A stretch of DNA of 9,914 bases from SHLQ01 sp964196045. Its GTDB lineage: Bacteria; Actinomycetota; Acidimicrobiia; Acidimicrobiales; SHLQ01. Each line of letters starts with the position of its first letter. The stretch's first letter is position 1. Location: positions 1 to 9,914 of the forward strand of contig CAXMRH010000013.1 of the NCBI GenBank assembly GCA_964196045.1, given 5' to 3'. The notes beneath the pieces are model-generated. The model did not search any database. It was given only the letters and a program-made list of their open reading frames with translations, and had not been told where the DNA came from. A program made the translations under genes and the position numbers. Shown piece after piece: positions 1 through 6,492 of the stretch.

Positions 1-1449
1 AGCGTCGGCGAGCATCGAGTTCGCAATCGAGTTCTGGTCATCACGCACGGTGCCATCCTCGAGGACGTTCTTTGCAAGGTTGACCGGGATGTCGATCGGA
101 TAGTTACCAGTCAGGCAGGCGTCGCAGAACCCCGCCTTCACCGCTCCGGTGGCATCAATGAGCTTGTCGATGTGCAGGTAGGACAGCGTGTCGGCACCCG
201 TATACACACGGATTTCTTCAACTGAAAGATTCGCGGCGAGCAACTCACTTCGTACACCCGTGTCCATGCCGTAGAAACATGGCCACTTGTACGGGGGCGA
301 TGAGATGCGCAAGTGGATCTCACTTGCCCCAGCCTCGCGGAGCATCGCCACCATCGCCTTCGTGGTGGTGCCACGAACGATCGAGTCGTCGACGACCACG
401 AGACGTTTCCCGGCGATGTTCTCACGAAGCGGATTGAGCTTCATTCGGACCCCAAGCGCTCGCAACGCCTGGTTCGGCGCGATGAACGTGCGACCGATGT
501 AGCGATTCTTCACCAGCCCGTGGCCGAACGTGATTCCGCTGGCCTTCGCGTAACCCTCAGCTGCGGGTATCCCGGACTCGGGGACGCCCATCACCAAGTC
601 GGCCTCGACGGGCGCTTGATCCGCGAGGGCCTCGCCCATACGTACACGTGCCTGGTGCACATTCTGTCCGTAGAGCGTGGTGTCGGGTCGAGCGAAATAG
701 ACAAACTCGAACACGCAAAGTTTGGGATCGACCTTTGTGTCGTCGAAGGGCCGGTACGACGTGACGCCGTCTGCGTCGATGACAACCATCTCGCCGGGAT
801 CAAGCTCTCGGAGGAAGGTGGCACCGACGACATCGAAAGCCGGGCTCTCGGACGCAAGCACCCATCCCCCGTCCTCGAGGCGGCCAAGGCTCAGCGGGCG
901 GAACCCGTTCGGATCGCGTACGCCGATGATCTGCGTCTGGTCCATCAATGAGAAACAGAACGCTCCCTCGAGCTTCGGCAGCACGACCTTCATCGCCTCG
1001 AGAAGTGGGTTCTCGGCCTCGTGCGAGTGGCCGAACAGTTGCGTGGCCACGAGCTCGCCCACAAGATCGGAATCGCTCGCCACGGTCCCGGGCAACATGC
1101 CAGCATCGGTCGCAAGCGCTTCCGTGTTGACGAGATTGCCGTTGTGGCCGAGAGCGAACTGCAGATCACCCACGCCCCGATAGATCGGCTGGGCATTACG
1201 CCACTGCGAAGAGCCGGTCGTCGAGTAGCGAGTCTGCCCAATGGCAATGTCGCCGGGCAAGGACGTCAATGACCGATCATCGAACACATTCGAGACGAGG
1301 CCCATCTCCTTGACGACCATGACATCTTCAAAGTTCGAGACCGCCATCCCGGCCGACTCCTGCCCCCGATGTTGAAGCGCATACAACCCGAGATAGGTGA
1401 GGTGAGCAACCATCCGCCCAGGCGCATACACCCCAAAGATCCCGCACAT
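1..1449 (-). CDS. purF: Amidophosphoribosyltransferase PurF, 3' end cut by window edge
   Basis: It catalyses the first committed step of purine synthesis: glutamine-derived ammonia plus PRPP gives phosphoribosylamine, in the cytoplasm. 483 residues are visible and the frame is open to base 1, so only a short C-terminal tail should be missing. The N-terminus reads MCGIFGVY, placing the class II glutamine amidotransferase nucleophile at Cys2; the glutaminase domain continues with QHRGQESAG (26-34) and GHNGNLVN (101-108). The phosphoribosyltransferase domain carries the PRPP-binding motif VVVDDSIVRGTT (351-362). Cys245, Cys391, Cys442 and Cys445 have spacing close to the four [4Fe-4S] ligands of the Bacillus subtilis enzyme, so an iron-sulfur form is likely. 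The ATG at 1449 is the only start: going upstream the frame meets TAG at 1492-1494 with no ATG, GTG or TTG between. A ribosome site (AAGGGG, 1459-1464) lies 9 bases before it. Unlike the B. subtilis enzyme there is no room for a propeptide. Confidence 0.97.
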   Translation of the reverse strand, partial: MCGIFGVYAPGRMVAHLTYLGLYALQHRGQESAGMAVSNFEDVMVVKEMGLVSNVFDDRSLTSLPGDIAIGQTRYSTTGSSQWRNAQPIYRGVGDLQFALGHNGNLVNTEALATDAGMLPGTVASDSDLVGELVATQLFGHSHEAENPLLEAMKVVLPKLEGAFCFSLMDQTQIIGVRDPNGFRPLSLGRLEDGGWVLASESPAFDVVGATFLRELDPGEMVVIDADGVTSYRPFDDTKVDPKLCVFEFVYFARPDTTLYGQNVHQARVRMGEALADQAPVEADLVMGVPESGIPAAEGYAKASGITFGHGLVKNRYIGRTFIAPNQALRALGVRMKLNPLRENIAGKRLVVVDDSIVRGTTTKAMVAMLREAGASEIHLRISSPPYKWPCFYGMDTGVRSELLAANLSVEEIRVYTGADTLSYLHIDKLIDATGAVKAGFCDACLTGNYPIDIPVNLAKNVLEDGTVRDDQNSIANSMLADA

Positions 1450-1529
1450 TAGAGCCCGCCCCTTCGGAGCTCCAGCAATCGCAATTCGTCGCTACGCTCC
1501 TCGATGCTCAGCTGCTGCGCCAGAGGCAC
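1449..1529 (-). other. Possible 26-codon upstream ORF coupled to purF (doubtful)
   Basis: A GTG at 1527-1529 opens 26 codons (VPLAQQLSIEERSDELRLLE, then LRRGGL) ending in TAA that overlaps the purF ATG as TAATG. The predicted peptide is helix-like and charged, unlike the arginine/serine-rich translation further upstream in the same frame. It could be a leader peptide translationally coupled to purF, the end of a decayed gene, or chance. I see no clear ribosome binding site for it and do not recognise the peptide. Confidence 0.2.
1459..1464 (-). promoter_or_regulatory. purF ribosome binding site
   Basis: AAGGGG on the minus strand lies 9 bases before the ATG of purF. It supports the start that gives Met-Cys and hence an enzyme without a propeptide. 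Confidence 0.6.
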
Positions 1530-1576
1530 CCTCCGTCGCTCGTCCCTCGCTCCTGGCGCGCTGGCGTTCGTTCGTT

Positions 1577-1606
1577 CGTATACAGACACACGTGTGTCTG
1601 TATACG
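1577..1606. repeat. 30-bp perfect palindrome, candidate operator
   Basis: The arms CGTATACAGACACAC (1577-1591) and GTGTGTCTGTATACG (1592-1606) are perfect reverse complements with no spacer. The site lies 147 bases after the purL stop and 127 bases before the purF start. Length and perfect symmetry fit an operator for a dimeric or tetrameric regulator, for example of the TetR family (inference). It is less like an intrinsic terminator because no T-run follows on either strand; transcribed, it would fold into a long hairpin with almost no loop. No regulator gene is in the window. Confidence 0.75.
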
Positions 1607-1727
1607 CACTGAGTAGACGCCTCGGGCGAGAGGGGAACGAAGCTCGCGTAGTGACCATGTCGGTTTCCACGGATCTCGACCGGAAGTGTCGAGCGATGAA
1701 AGCGGAGCGGAACCTGGAGGGCGAAGT

Positions 1728-1744
1728 CGGCCTAACGCTGGCCG
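1728..1744 (-). other. Small GC hairpin just after purL
   Basis: On the minus strand CGGCC, a 7-base loop (AGCGTTA) and GGCCG form a 5-pair stem starting 9 bases after the purL stop. There is no T-run, so it is not a standard terminator. Its core GGCCAGCGTTAGG resembles GGCCAGCCCGTTAGG in the hairpin before purL. Confidence 0.3.
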
Positions 1745-1753
1745 TCCCAATCG

Positions 1754-3949
1754 TCACTGAGCGCTCGCCCCCATCGCTAGGGGAAGCTTCGTGCGCCATT
1801 GTTCGGTCGCGTCGGCGAGGGATCCTTCGAGGAGCCCTTTGAAGGAAATCTGGTCGCCCGTGGCGAGGCCGAGGCGCGTGATGGGCACCCCCATGGACTC
1901 GGCCATGTTCTCGACGATCTGCATGTTGTCCGGTGCGACCGCCACGATGACGCGCGATGGGGCTTCGCTGAACAATGCATCGTGTGTCTTGACCCGAGCA
2001 GCCACTACACCGACGCCGCCAGCAATCGCCATCTCTGCGATGGCCAACCCGAGCCCTCCGGTCGCGACGTCGTGCACGGCAGAGACCACGCCACCGGAGA
2101 CCAGCTTGCGGGTCACCTCGGCAACGCGGAGGTGCATCTCGTAGTCGAGTTCGGGCAGATCACCACCCTTGGCTCCCTGGCCGCGGGCCCACATCGAGCC
2201 GCCGAGGCCAGCGCCTTCAGGACCGAGCACGATGATGCGATGGCCTTCGGTGAGCGCCATTCCCGGCGGGATGTGATCGATGGTCTCGGTCATGCCGAGC
2301 ATTCCGACGACTGGGGTTGGGTCGATGTTCTCACCGTTGGCTTCGTTGTAGAGGCTGACGTTGCCGCCGACAACTGGCACGGTGAACGCCGAGCACGCTT
2401 CGGCCATCCCGTCGACGGCTTGGCTCAGCTGCCACATGGTCACCGGATGCTCGGGATTGCCGAAGTTGAGGTTGTTGACCAGGGCGAGTGGCGTTGCGCC
2501 GACACACGCCAGGTTGAGGACGGACTCGGCGACCGTCATCGCGGTGCCGCGGAATGGGTTGACGATGCACCAATGGTGATTGCCGTCGGTGCTCATCCCG
2601 ATGCCGCGACCGGTGTCGACGTTGGTCGTTGGGTGTTTGAGGCGAAGCAGTGTCGCATCGCTACCGGGCCCAACAACGGTGTTGAGGAAGAGCTGCGAGT
2701 CGTATTGATTGTGGACCCATGCGGTGTCCATGAGCATCGAAGTCAGGTCGGCCCAAAGGTCACGGGGTGCATCGAGAGTGGCCGGGTCGATCTCGTTTGA
2801 GCGATCCGGTTCCGCCATCGGTCGGTCGTAGAGCGGCGCCGCATCATGGAGTGAGGAGGCGGGTATGTCTGCGAGAACCTCGCCATCGGGTCCGTCGAGA
2901 ATGCGGAGTGCGCCGCCTTCGACGACGGTGCCGACCACCGACGCTTGCACTTCCCATTTGGAACAGAGCTCGAGGACACGGGCAACGTTGCCTGGCTCGA
3001 CGATTGCGAGCATCCGCTCTTGGCTCTCGCTGGTCATGATCTCGAACGGTTCCATACCTTCTTGCCGTAGGTGAACTGCTGTCACGTCGACGTCCATGCC
3101 CATACCGCCGCGGGAGGCCGTCTCCGAAGTGGCGCAACAGAAACCAGCGCCGCCGAGATCCTGAATACCGACAACGAGCTTTTCGTCGAGGAGTTCGAGG
3201 CACGCTTCGATGAGTCGTTTCTCTTCGAACGGATCACCCACCTGCACACTTGGTCTTTTCGCGCTGTCGTCTTCGGAGTCGTCGAAACCTGCGGACGCCA
3301 GAACGCTGACACCACCGATGCCATCTCGTCCGGTGGATGATCCGAACAAGATCGCGATGTTGCCAAGCCCAGTCGCTTCGCCTAGGACCAAACGTTCGGT
3401 AGGCATTGTGCCGAGGCAGAAAACGTTGACGAGAGGATTGCCCTTGTACGTCTCGTCGAAGATCGTTTCGCCGCCAACTGTTGGAACTCCAACCGAGTTG
3501 CCGTAACCAGAGATACCGCTGACCACTCCTTCGGCGATCCAGCGGCTTCGCGCGTCGTCGATCGGGCCGAATCGGAGCGGGTCCATCAATGCGATTGGGC
3601 GGGCACCCATCGTGAAGATGTCTCGCAAGATGCCGCCAGCGCCGGTGGCGGCGCCCTGGTACGGCTCGATCGCCGACGGATGGTTGTGGCTCTCGATCCG
3701 GAAGGCACCGGCGATTCCATCGCCGAGATCAACCACACCCGCGTTCTCGCCGGGGCCGACGAGGACCCAGGGGGCTTCGGTCGGGAGGCGCTTCAGGTGG
3801 ATGCGCGAAGACTTGTACGAGCAGTGCTCGGACCACATCACTGAGTACATCGAGAGCTCGAGTGGGTTGGCTGGTCGACCCAAGATTTCGTCGATGGTCG
3901 CGGCCTCGTCGTCAGTCAATCCGAGGGCGCGATGCAGAGGCTCAGCCAT
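1754..3949 (-). CDS. purL: Phosphoribosylformylglycinamidine synthase subunit PurL
   Basis: This is the ATP-dependent synthetase subunit of FGAM synthase. It turns formylglycinamide ribotide into formylglycinamidine ribotide using ammonia channelled from PurQ, with PurS bridging the two. At 731 residues it is the small PurL form that needs separate PurQ and PurS. Visible motifs are the substrate-binding MYSVMWSEHCSYKSS (34-48, conserved His42), RIESHNHPSAIEPYQGAATG (84-103) for ATP and metal, the glycine-rich GISGYGNSVGVPTVGGE (145-161), TSESQERM (306-313), and in the second half STDGNHHWC (453-461) and NNLNFGNPE (492-500). Both AIRS-type halves are complete and I see no frameshift. The ATG at 3949 gives the N-terminus expected for the family. 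Its usual partner genes purS and purQ lie 2.5 kb away, beyond an opposite-strand insert, so this gene likely has its own promoter. The ribosome site is buried in a hairpin. Confidence 0.98.
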   Translation of the reverse strand: MAEPLHRALGLTDDEAATIDEILGRPANPLELSMYSVMWSEHCSYKSSRIHLKRLPTEAPWVLVGPGENAGVVDLGDGIAGAFRIESHNHPSAIEPYQGAATGAGGILRDIFTMGARPIALMDPLRFGPIDDARSRWIAEGVVSGISGYGNSVGVPTVGGETIFDETYKGNPLVNVFCLGTMPTERLVLGEATGLGNIAILFGSSTGRDGIGGVSVLASAGFDDSEDDSAKRPSVQVGDPFEEKRLIEACLELLDEKLVVGIQDLGGAGFCCATSETASRGGMGMDVDVTAVHLRQEGMEPFEIMTSESQERMLAIVEPGNVARVLELCSKWEVQASVVGTVVEGGALRILDGPDGEVLADIPASSLHDAAPLYDRPMAEPDRSNEIDPATLDAPRDLWADLTSMLMDTAWVHNQYDSQLFLNTVVGPGSDATLLRLKHPTTNVDTGRGIGMSTDGNHHWCIVNPFRGTAMTVAESVLNLACVGATPLALVNNLNFGNPEHPVTMWQLSQAVDGMAEACSAFTVPVVGGNVSLYNEANGENIDPTPVVGMLGMTETIDHIPPGMALTEGHRIIVLGPEGAGLGGSMWARGQGAKGGDLPELDYEMHLRVAEVTRKLVSGGVVSAVHDVATGGLGLAIAEMAIAGGVGVVAARVKTHDALFSEAPSRVIVAVAPDNMQIVENMAESMGVPITRLGLATGDQISFKGLLEGSLADATEQWRTKLPLAMGASAQ

Positions 3950-3952
3950 ACT

Positions 3953-3977
3953 CGGGCCAACCTAACGGGCTGGCCCG
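3953..3977 (-). promoter_or_regulatory. Hairpin covering the purL ribosome binding site
   Basis: On the purL mRNA, CGGGCCAGCC (3977-3968), loop CGUUA (3967-3963) and GGUUGGCCCG (3962-3953) form a 10-pair stem with one G-U pair, ending 3 bases before the ATG. The only Shine-Dalgarno-like bases (UUAGG, about 11 bases before the ATG) span its loop and 3' arm. On the plus strand the same stem has an A-C mismatch, so it favours the purL transcript. It could limit purL translation (inference); without a T-run it is not a standard terminator. Confidence 0.5.
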
Positions 3978-3994
3978 GCACATGGTCAGGTTTG

Positions 3995-4009
3995 CGCTGT
4001 GACGTCGGT
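3995..4009 (-). promoter_or_regulatory. Candidate shared purine operator, copy upstream of purL
   Basis: On the minus strand ACCGACGTCACAGCG lies 45 bases before the purL ATG. It matches ACTGACGTCACACCG before purC at 13 of 15 positions, in the same orientation and at nearly the same distance from the start codon. The core GACGTCACA is identical. A common regulator site is an inference; I do not recognise it as a known PurR box. It lies in the divergent region, so it could also affect the lipoprotein gene. Confidence 0.4.
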
Positions 4010-4091
4010 GGAATCTTCGAATACTCGTGGTCCGAGGGCTTGGGGTGTGCTCCCGATCAACGCCATACGTCAATCGAGCGATACTTGTTGC

Positions 4092-4943
4092 ATGGTGAAG
4101 ATACGAACCCTCTTGCTTCTGGTCTCCGTCTTGTTCGTGCTGTCAGCATGTGGAAGTGATGACCCGACCGACGGCGCAACCGAGGTTGGAGACGTTGGTG
4201 CCGAGGAGCTGTCCGACGATCCAACCGAGGTCCAACCGGCCTAGGACCTGGTTGACGTGCCCGACACGACAGAACCTGATGAGGATCCAAGCATCGATGC
4301 CAGTGAAGGCAATCCAGCTGAAGGCGAGGACGACCCCGGTGAGCCGTGTGACGCGCTGACAAACCAGGTCTTCTACGTCGATGTTGCCCTCGATGACCCT
4401 GACGGTGGGTTGAACATGCGATCGGCAGCAGGCCTCGACAACGACATCGTCGGCGTGTTCTCTCGGAGCAGCGAGCTCCTCAGCACTGGTGATTGTCTCA
4501 CGATTGGCACGGTCGAATGGTGGGAGGTGACGACATCTGATGCCACCCTCACTGGCTGGGTGTCGAGTCGCTTCCTGTCTGACCAACTCGTGTTCAACCC
4601 AGGCCTCGGCAAGGCAATCGTGGACACGGACAACATCGGTCTGGGCGACGCATCACTCGAGGAGATGGCAGCAGCGTTGGCGGACACCTGCGGGTTCGAC
4701 GAAGACGTGATCATCACCATGGTCGGCGAGTCGGTGGGGGCCGATGGCCTAGGGGGCTCAGTAGTCTTTGACCTCACCGGGCTGAAGGACGATGACAGCA
4801 ACGGCTACCGGCTGGAAATCGACTTCATCTTCGACAAGAACGAAAGCGAGAACGGCGACGAGATCGAGCGCTATACGGTGGCGCGGATCACCAGCTATGC
4901 GCTATGCAGCCGCGGCGTCACCGGGGATGGGCTCTGTATCTGA
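4092..4943 (+). pseudogene. SH3-domain lipoprotein gene interrupted by an in-frame amber codon
   Basis: Translation from the ATG at 4092 starts MVKIRTLLLLVSVLFVLSAC, a lipoprotein signal peptide with lipobox LSAC, so the product should be lipid-anchored outside the membrane. An acidic linker follows. Codon 51 (4242-4244) is TAG, and the same frame then runs open for 232 more codons: more acidic Thr/Asp/Glu/Pro-rich linker, a bacterial SH3 domain at codons ~92-163 (GLNMRSAAG, WWEV, TGWVSSRFL), and a C-terminal region I do not recognise with several cysteines, ending LCSRGVTGDGLCI. The linker has the same character on both sides of the stop, which argues for one gene with a nonsense change. Alternatives are a sequencing error, low-level readthrough, or restart at GTG 4257 (AGGA at 4243-4246, 10 bases before it), which would give a 228-residue protein without a signal peptide. 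No clear ribosome site precedes 4092. SH3b domains often bind cell wall or peptide ligands, but the specific role is unknown. Confidence 0.7.
4242..4244 (+). other. In-frame TAG inside the lipoprotein gene
   Basis: The context is CCG GCC TAG GAC CTG. One base change from CAG or GAG would restore Gln or Glu, both fitting the acidic linker. The following base is G, so it is not the TAG-CAA or TAG-CTA readthrough context known from other systems. Confidence 0.85.
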
Positions 4944-4994
4944 ATTCGCATGCGTCACCTTTACCGATTGTCGGCCTTCTCCTACGCTCGCTCC

Positions 4995-5372
4995 ATGGCT
5001 GAGGAGAACTTCCGGAGTGACATCGCACGTGCACTCGAGGATTTCGCGATGGCATTCCCTGAGGCGTCCAATAGCCCCTCATGCGTGAACCGGAGCTTCA
5101 TGGCCCGAAAGAAGGGTTTCATGTTCCTCGGTGAGAAGGACACGGGCGTACTTCGACTGATGGTGAAACTTGATGCAGGCATCGAGTCGGCCAACGCTGT
5201 GGCCGAGGCCAGCCCGGACGGTTGGTCGGTCAAAGGGCCTGGCTGGATCACGGGCAACTTCACCGACGACGAGGCCCCTCCGCTCGACGTGATGATGGAG
5301 TGGATCGACGAGAGTTATCGACTCCTCGCTCCCAAGACCCTCGTTAGCGAGCTCGATGCAAGCCAGGGCTGA
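4995..5372 (+). CDS. Small YjbR/MmcQ-like protein
   Basis: A 125-residue soluble protein with no signal peptide or membrane segment. The pattern fits the YjbR/MmcQ fold family (cyanophage-like DNA-binding fold, biochemical role mostly unknown): an N-terminal helix then FPEAS (21-25), a central GFMFLG...LRLMVKLD (41-60), a KGPGWITGNF strand (80-89) and the C-terminal EWIDESYRLLAPKTL (102-116), resembling the family's ending SY-x-L-x-x-x-K. The assignment is from memory of the pattern, so moderate. The ATG at 4995 gives the usual family N-terminus. An ATG at 4950, 6 bases after the lipoprotein stop, would add 15 residues (MRHLYRLSAFSYARS). Neither has a clear Shine-Dalgarno sequence. The gene lies between the lipoprotein and the enolase-family gene on the same strand, probably in one unit with the latter 24 bases downstream. 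Confidence 0.65.
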   Translation: MAEENFRSDIARALEDFAMAFPEASNSPSCVNRSFMARKKGFMFLGEKDTGVLRLMVKLDAGIESANAVAEASPDGWSVKGPGWITGNFTDDEAPPLDVMMEWIDESYRLLAPKTLVSELDASQG

Positions 5373-5384
5373 AGGCCACCCGCA

Positions 5385-5392
5385 GGGAAGGA
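5385..5392 (+). promoter_or_regulatory. Ribosome binding site of the enolase-superfamily gene
   Basis: GGGAAGGA ends 4 bases before the ATG at 5397. It is the strongest Shine-Dalgarno sequence in the plus-strand block, whereas the two genes before it show none. Confidence 0.6.
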
Positions 5393-5396
5393 TCAG

Positions 5397-6485
5397 ATGA
5401 ATCCGATCACCGTCACTTCCGTCGAGGCGACTGCCTTGGAGCTGCCCCTAGCACGGCCGATTTCGAGCGCCCTGGGCGTCTATCCCCACATCGACTGCAC
5501 CGTCGTACGAGTCCACACGGATGCCGGTCACGTCGGTACTGGCTTCACCGCGTGTCTTGGTGGAAAGGCGAGTGGTGCGATCGTCCACTACATCGACCAT
5601 GAACTCGCTCCCGCGATCATCGGCGAGAACGTCCTCCAACCAGAGCTGCTGTGGCATCGCATGTGGGGGCCGAACAAGGCACGCCAACGAGCCGGACTCG
5701 GAGTTTGGGCCCTCTCGGCAGTCGACATCGCGATCTGGGACTGTGTCGGAAAGGCCGCTGATCTCCCACTCCACACGATCCTGGGTGGGTATCGGCAGTC
5801 GGTTCCCGTCTACGGCAGCGGAGGATGGCACTCGTTGTCGGACCAGGAACTCGTCGATGAGTGCACCGAGTTCGCACAACTCGGCATTGGTGCGTACAAG
5901 TACAAGATCGGGACCGATCGCGATCGCGATCGAACCGCCCTCTTGCGTCGAGAGATGGGCCCCGACTTTGTTCTATTGGCTGACGCGAATCAAAAGTTCA
6001 ACGTCCGTGAGGCACTCGAGTCAGCGAAGATGCTCGCGGAGTACGGCGTCGCCTGGATCGAAGAACCCGTCGTTGCAGACTCCACTGATGATCTGGCTGC
6101 GGTCGCTCGCTCGAGCGCCGTCCCCACGGCTGCCGGTGAGAACAATTACTTCCGTTGGGGATTTCGCGAACTCTGCGAGCGCAAGGCAGCGGACTATCTC
6201 CAACCCGACGTCGGTCGCTGCGGCGGAGTGACCGAGTTCCGCAAGATTGCCGCGCTCGCCGATTCATTCGGCGTGTCACTCACCAGCCATCTGTGGCACG
6301 AGCTCTCGATCAGCGTGGTTGGCGCAGCACGGTCAGGCTGGGCTTGTGAATACGTCGAGCTCATCCCGAGCGGCGCGTTAACGCGCTCATTCGAGGTTGT
6401 CGATGGCCACCTCGCTGTCCCAGACGTTCCCGGCCATGGCGTGGAGTTCACCCCCGACGCGATGTCGAGATATCGCGTGGCTTGA
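5397..6485 (+). CDS. Enolase-superfamily enzyme, mandelate racemase subgroup
   Basis: 362 residues, the usual length for the mandelate racemase/muconate lactonizing group. These enzymes abstract the proton alpha to a carboxylate using an essential magnesium ion; most in this subgroup act as racemases, epimerases or acid sugar dehydratases in the cytoplasm. The N-terminal capping domain covers about residues 1-125 and the barrel follows. Barrel residues line up with mandelate racemase: the KxK motif Lys168-Tyr-Lys170; metal ligands Asp196 (LLADAN), Glu222 or 223 (WIEEP) and Glu248 (AGEN); and the catalytic dyad Asp271 (LQPDVGRCGG) with His298 (TSHLWHE). A Glu near 318-321 may match the subgroup's last acid. 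All catalytic positions are present, so an active enzyme is expected. The substrate cannot be read from sequence; an acid sugar is a guess. It converges on purQ with 7 bases between stops. An 18-bp GATCGC repeat encodes the DRDRDR loop at 174-179. Confidence 0.9.
   Translation: MNPITVTSVEATALELPLARPISSALGVYPHIDCTVVRVHTDAGHVGTGFTACLGGKASGAIVHYIDHELAPAIIGENVLQPELLWHRMWGPNKARQRAGLGVWALSAVDIAIWDCVGKAADLPLHTILGGYRQSVPVYGSGGWHSLSDQELVDECTEFAQLGIGAYKYKIGTDRDRDRTALLRREMGPDFVLLADANQKFNVREALESAKMLAEYGVAWIEEPVVADSTDDLAAVARSSAVPTAAGENNYFRWGFRELCERKAADYLQPDVGRCGGVTEFRKIAALADSFGVSLTSHLWHELSISVVGAARSGWACEYVELIPSGALTRSFEVVDGHLAVPDVPGHGVEFTPDAMSRYRVA
5915..5932 (+). repeat. 18-bp palindromic GATCGC repeat inside the enolase-family gene
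   Basis: CGATCGCGATCGCGATCG is a perfect palindrome of overlapping GCGATCGC units. It encodes the Asp-Arg repeat shortly after the KxK motif. A coding repeat is the simplest reading. Confidence 0.6.
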
Positions 6486-6492
6486 GCGACGG

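Larger units (their letters stand above)
1450..1753. other. 304-base purL-purF intergenic region
   Basis: This is an unusually long gap between two same-strand purine genes. It contains a small hairpin just after the purL stop (1728-1744), a 30-bp perfect palindrome near the middle (1577-1606) with a TTCG triple repeat beside it (1567-1578), a GGAGCTCC palindrome (1466-1473) and the purF ribosome site (1459-1464). The stretch 1480-1560 is rich in repeated CGCTCC/CGTCGCTCG-like words. One minus-strand frame is open across the whole gap from inside purL and ends with TAATG on the purF start; its arginine- and serine-rich product looks mostly non-natural apart from its last ~26 codons. I see no clear sigma-70-type promoter, but purF may well be transcribed from here. 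Confidence 0.6.

Noticed and set aside
313..951. 212-codon plus-strand open frame
   Set aside because: It lies antisense to the well-supported purF and its translation shows no recognisable domain; long antisense frames are expected in GC-rich coding DNA.
1577..1606. Palindrome as rho-independent terminator of purL
   Set aside because: No T-run follows on either strand and the hairpin would have essentially no loop, so an operator is the better reading.
1504..1842. Plus-strand frame across the purL-purF gap
   Set aside because: It reads through the palindrome and into the purL antisense strand, with arginine/serine-rich low-quality sequence and no ribosome site.
1799..2800. 333-codon plus-strand open frame
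   Set aside because: It is antisense to purL in a register that mirrors its codon bias; the His/Asp/Val/Gly-rich translation resembles no protein family I know.
3950..4091. Purine riboswitch or sigma-70 promoter before purL
   Set aside because: I could not find the conserved three-way junction core of the purine riboswitch. The TTGACG on the minus strand at 4068-4073 has no matching -10 box at 16-18 bases.
4143..4586. 147-codon minus-strand frame opposite the lipoprotein gene
   Set aside because: The plus strand has a clear lipobox and SH3 motifs; the minus frame has no recognisable motif.
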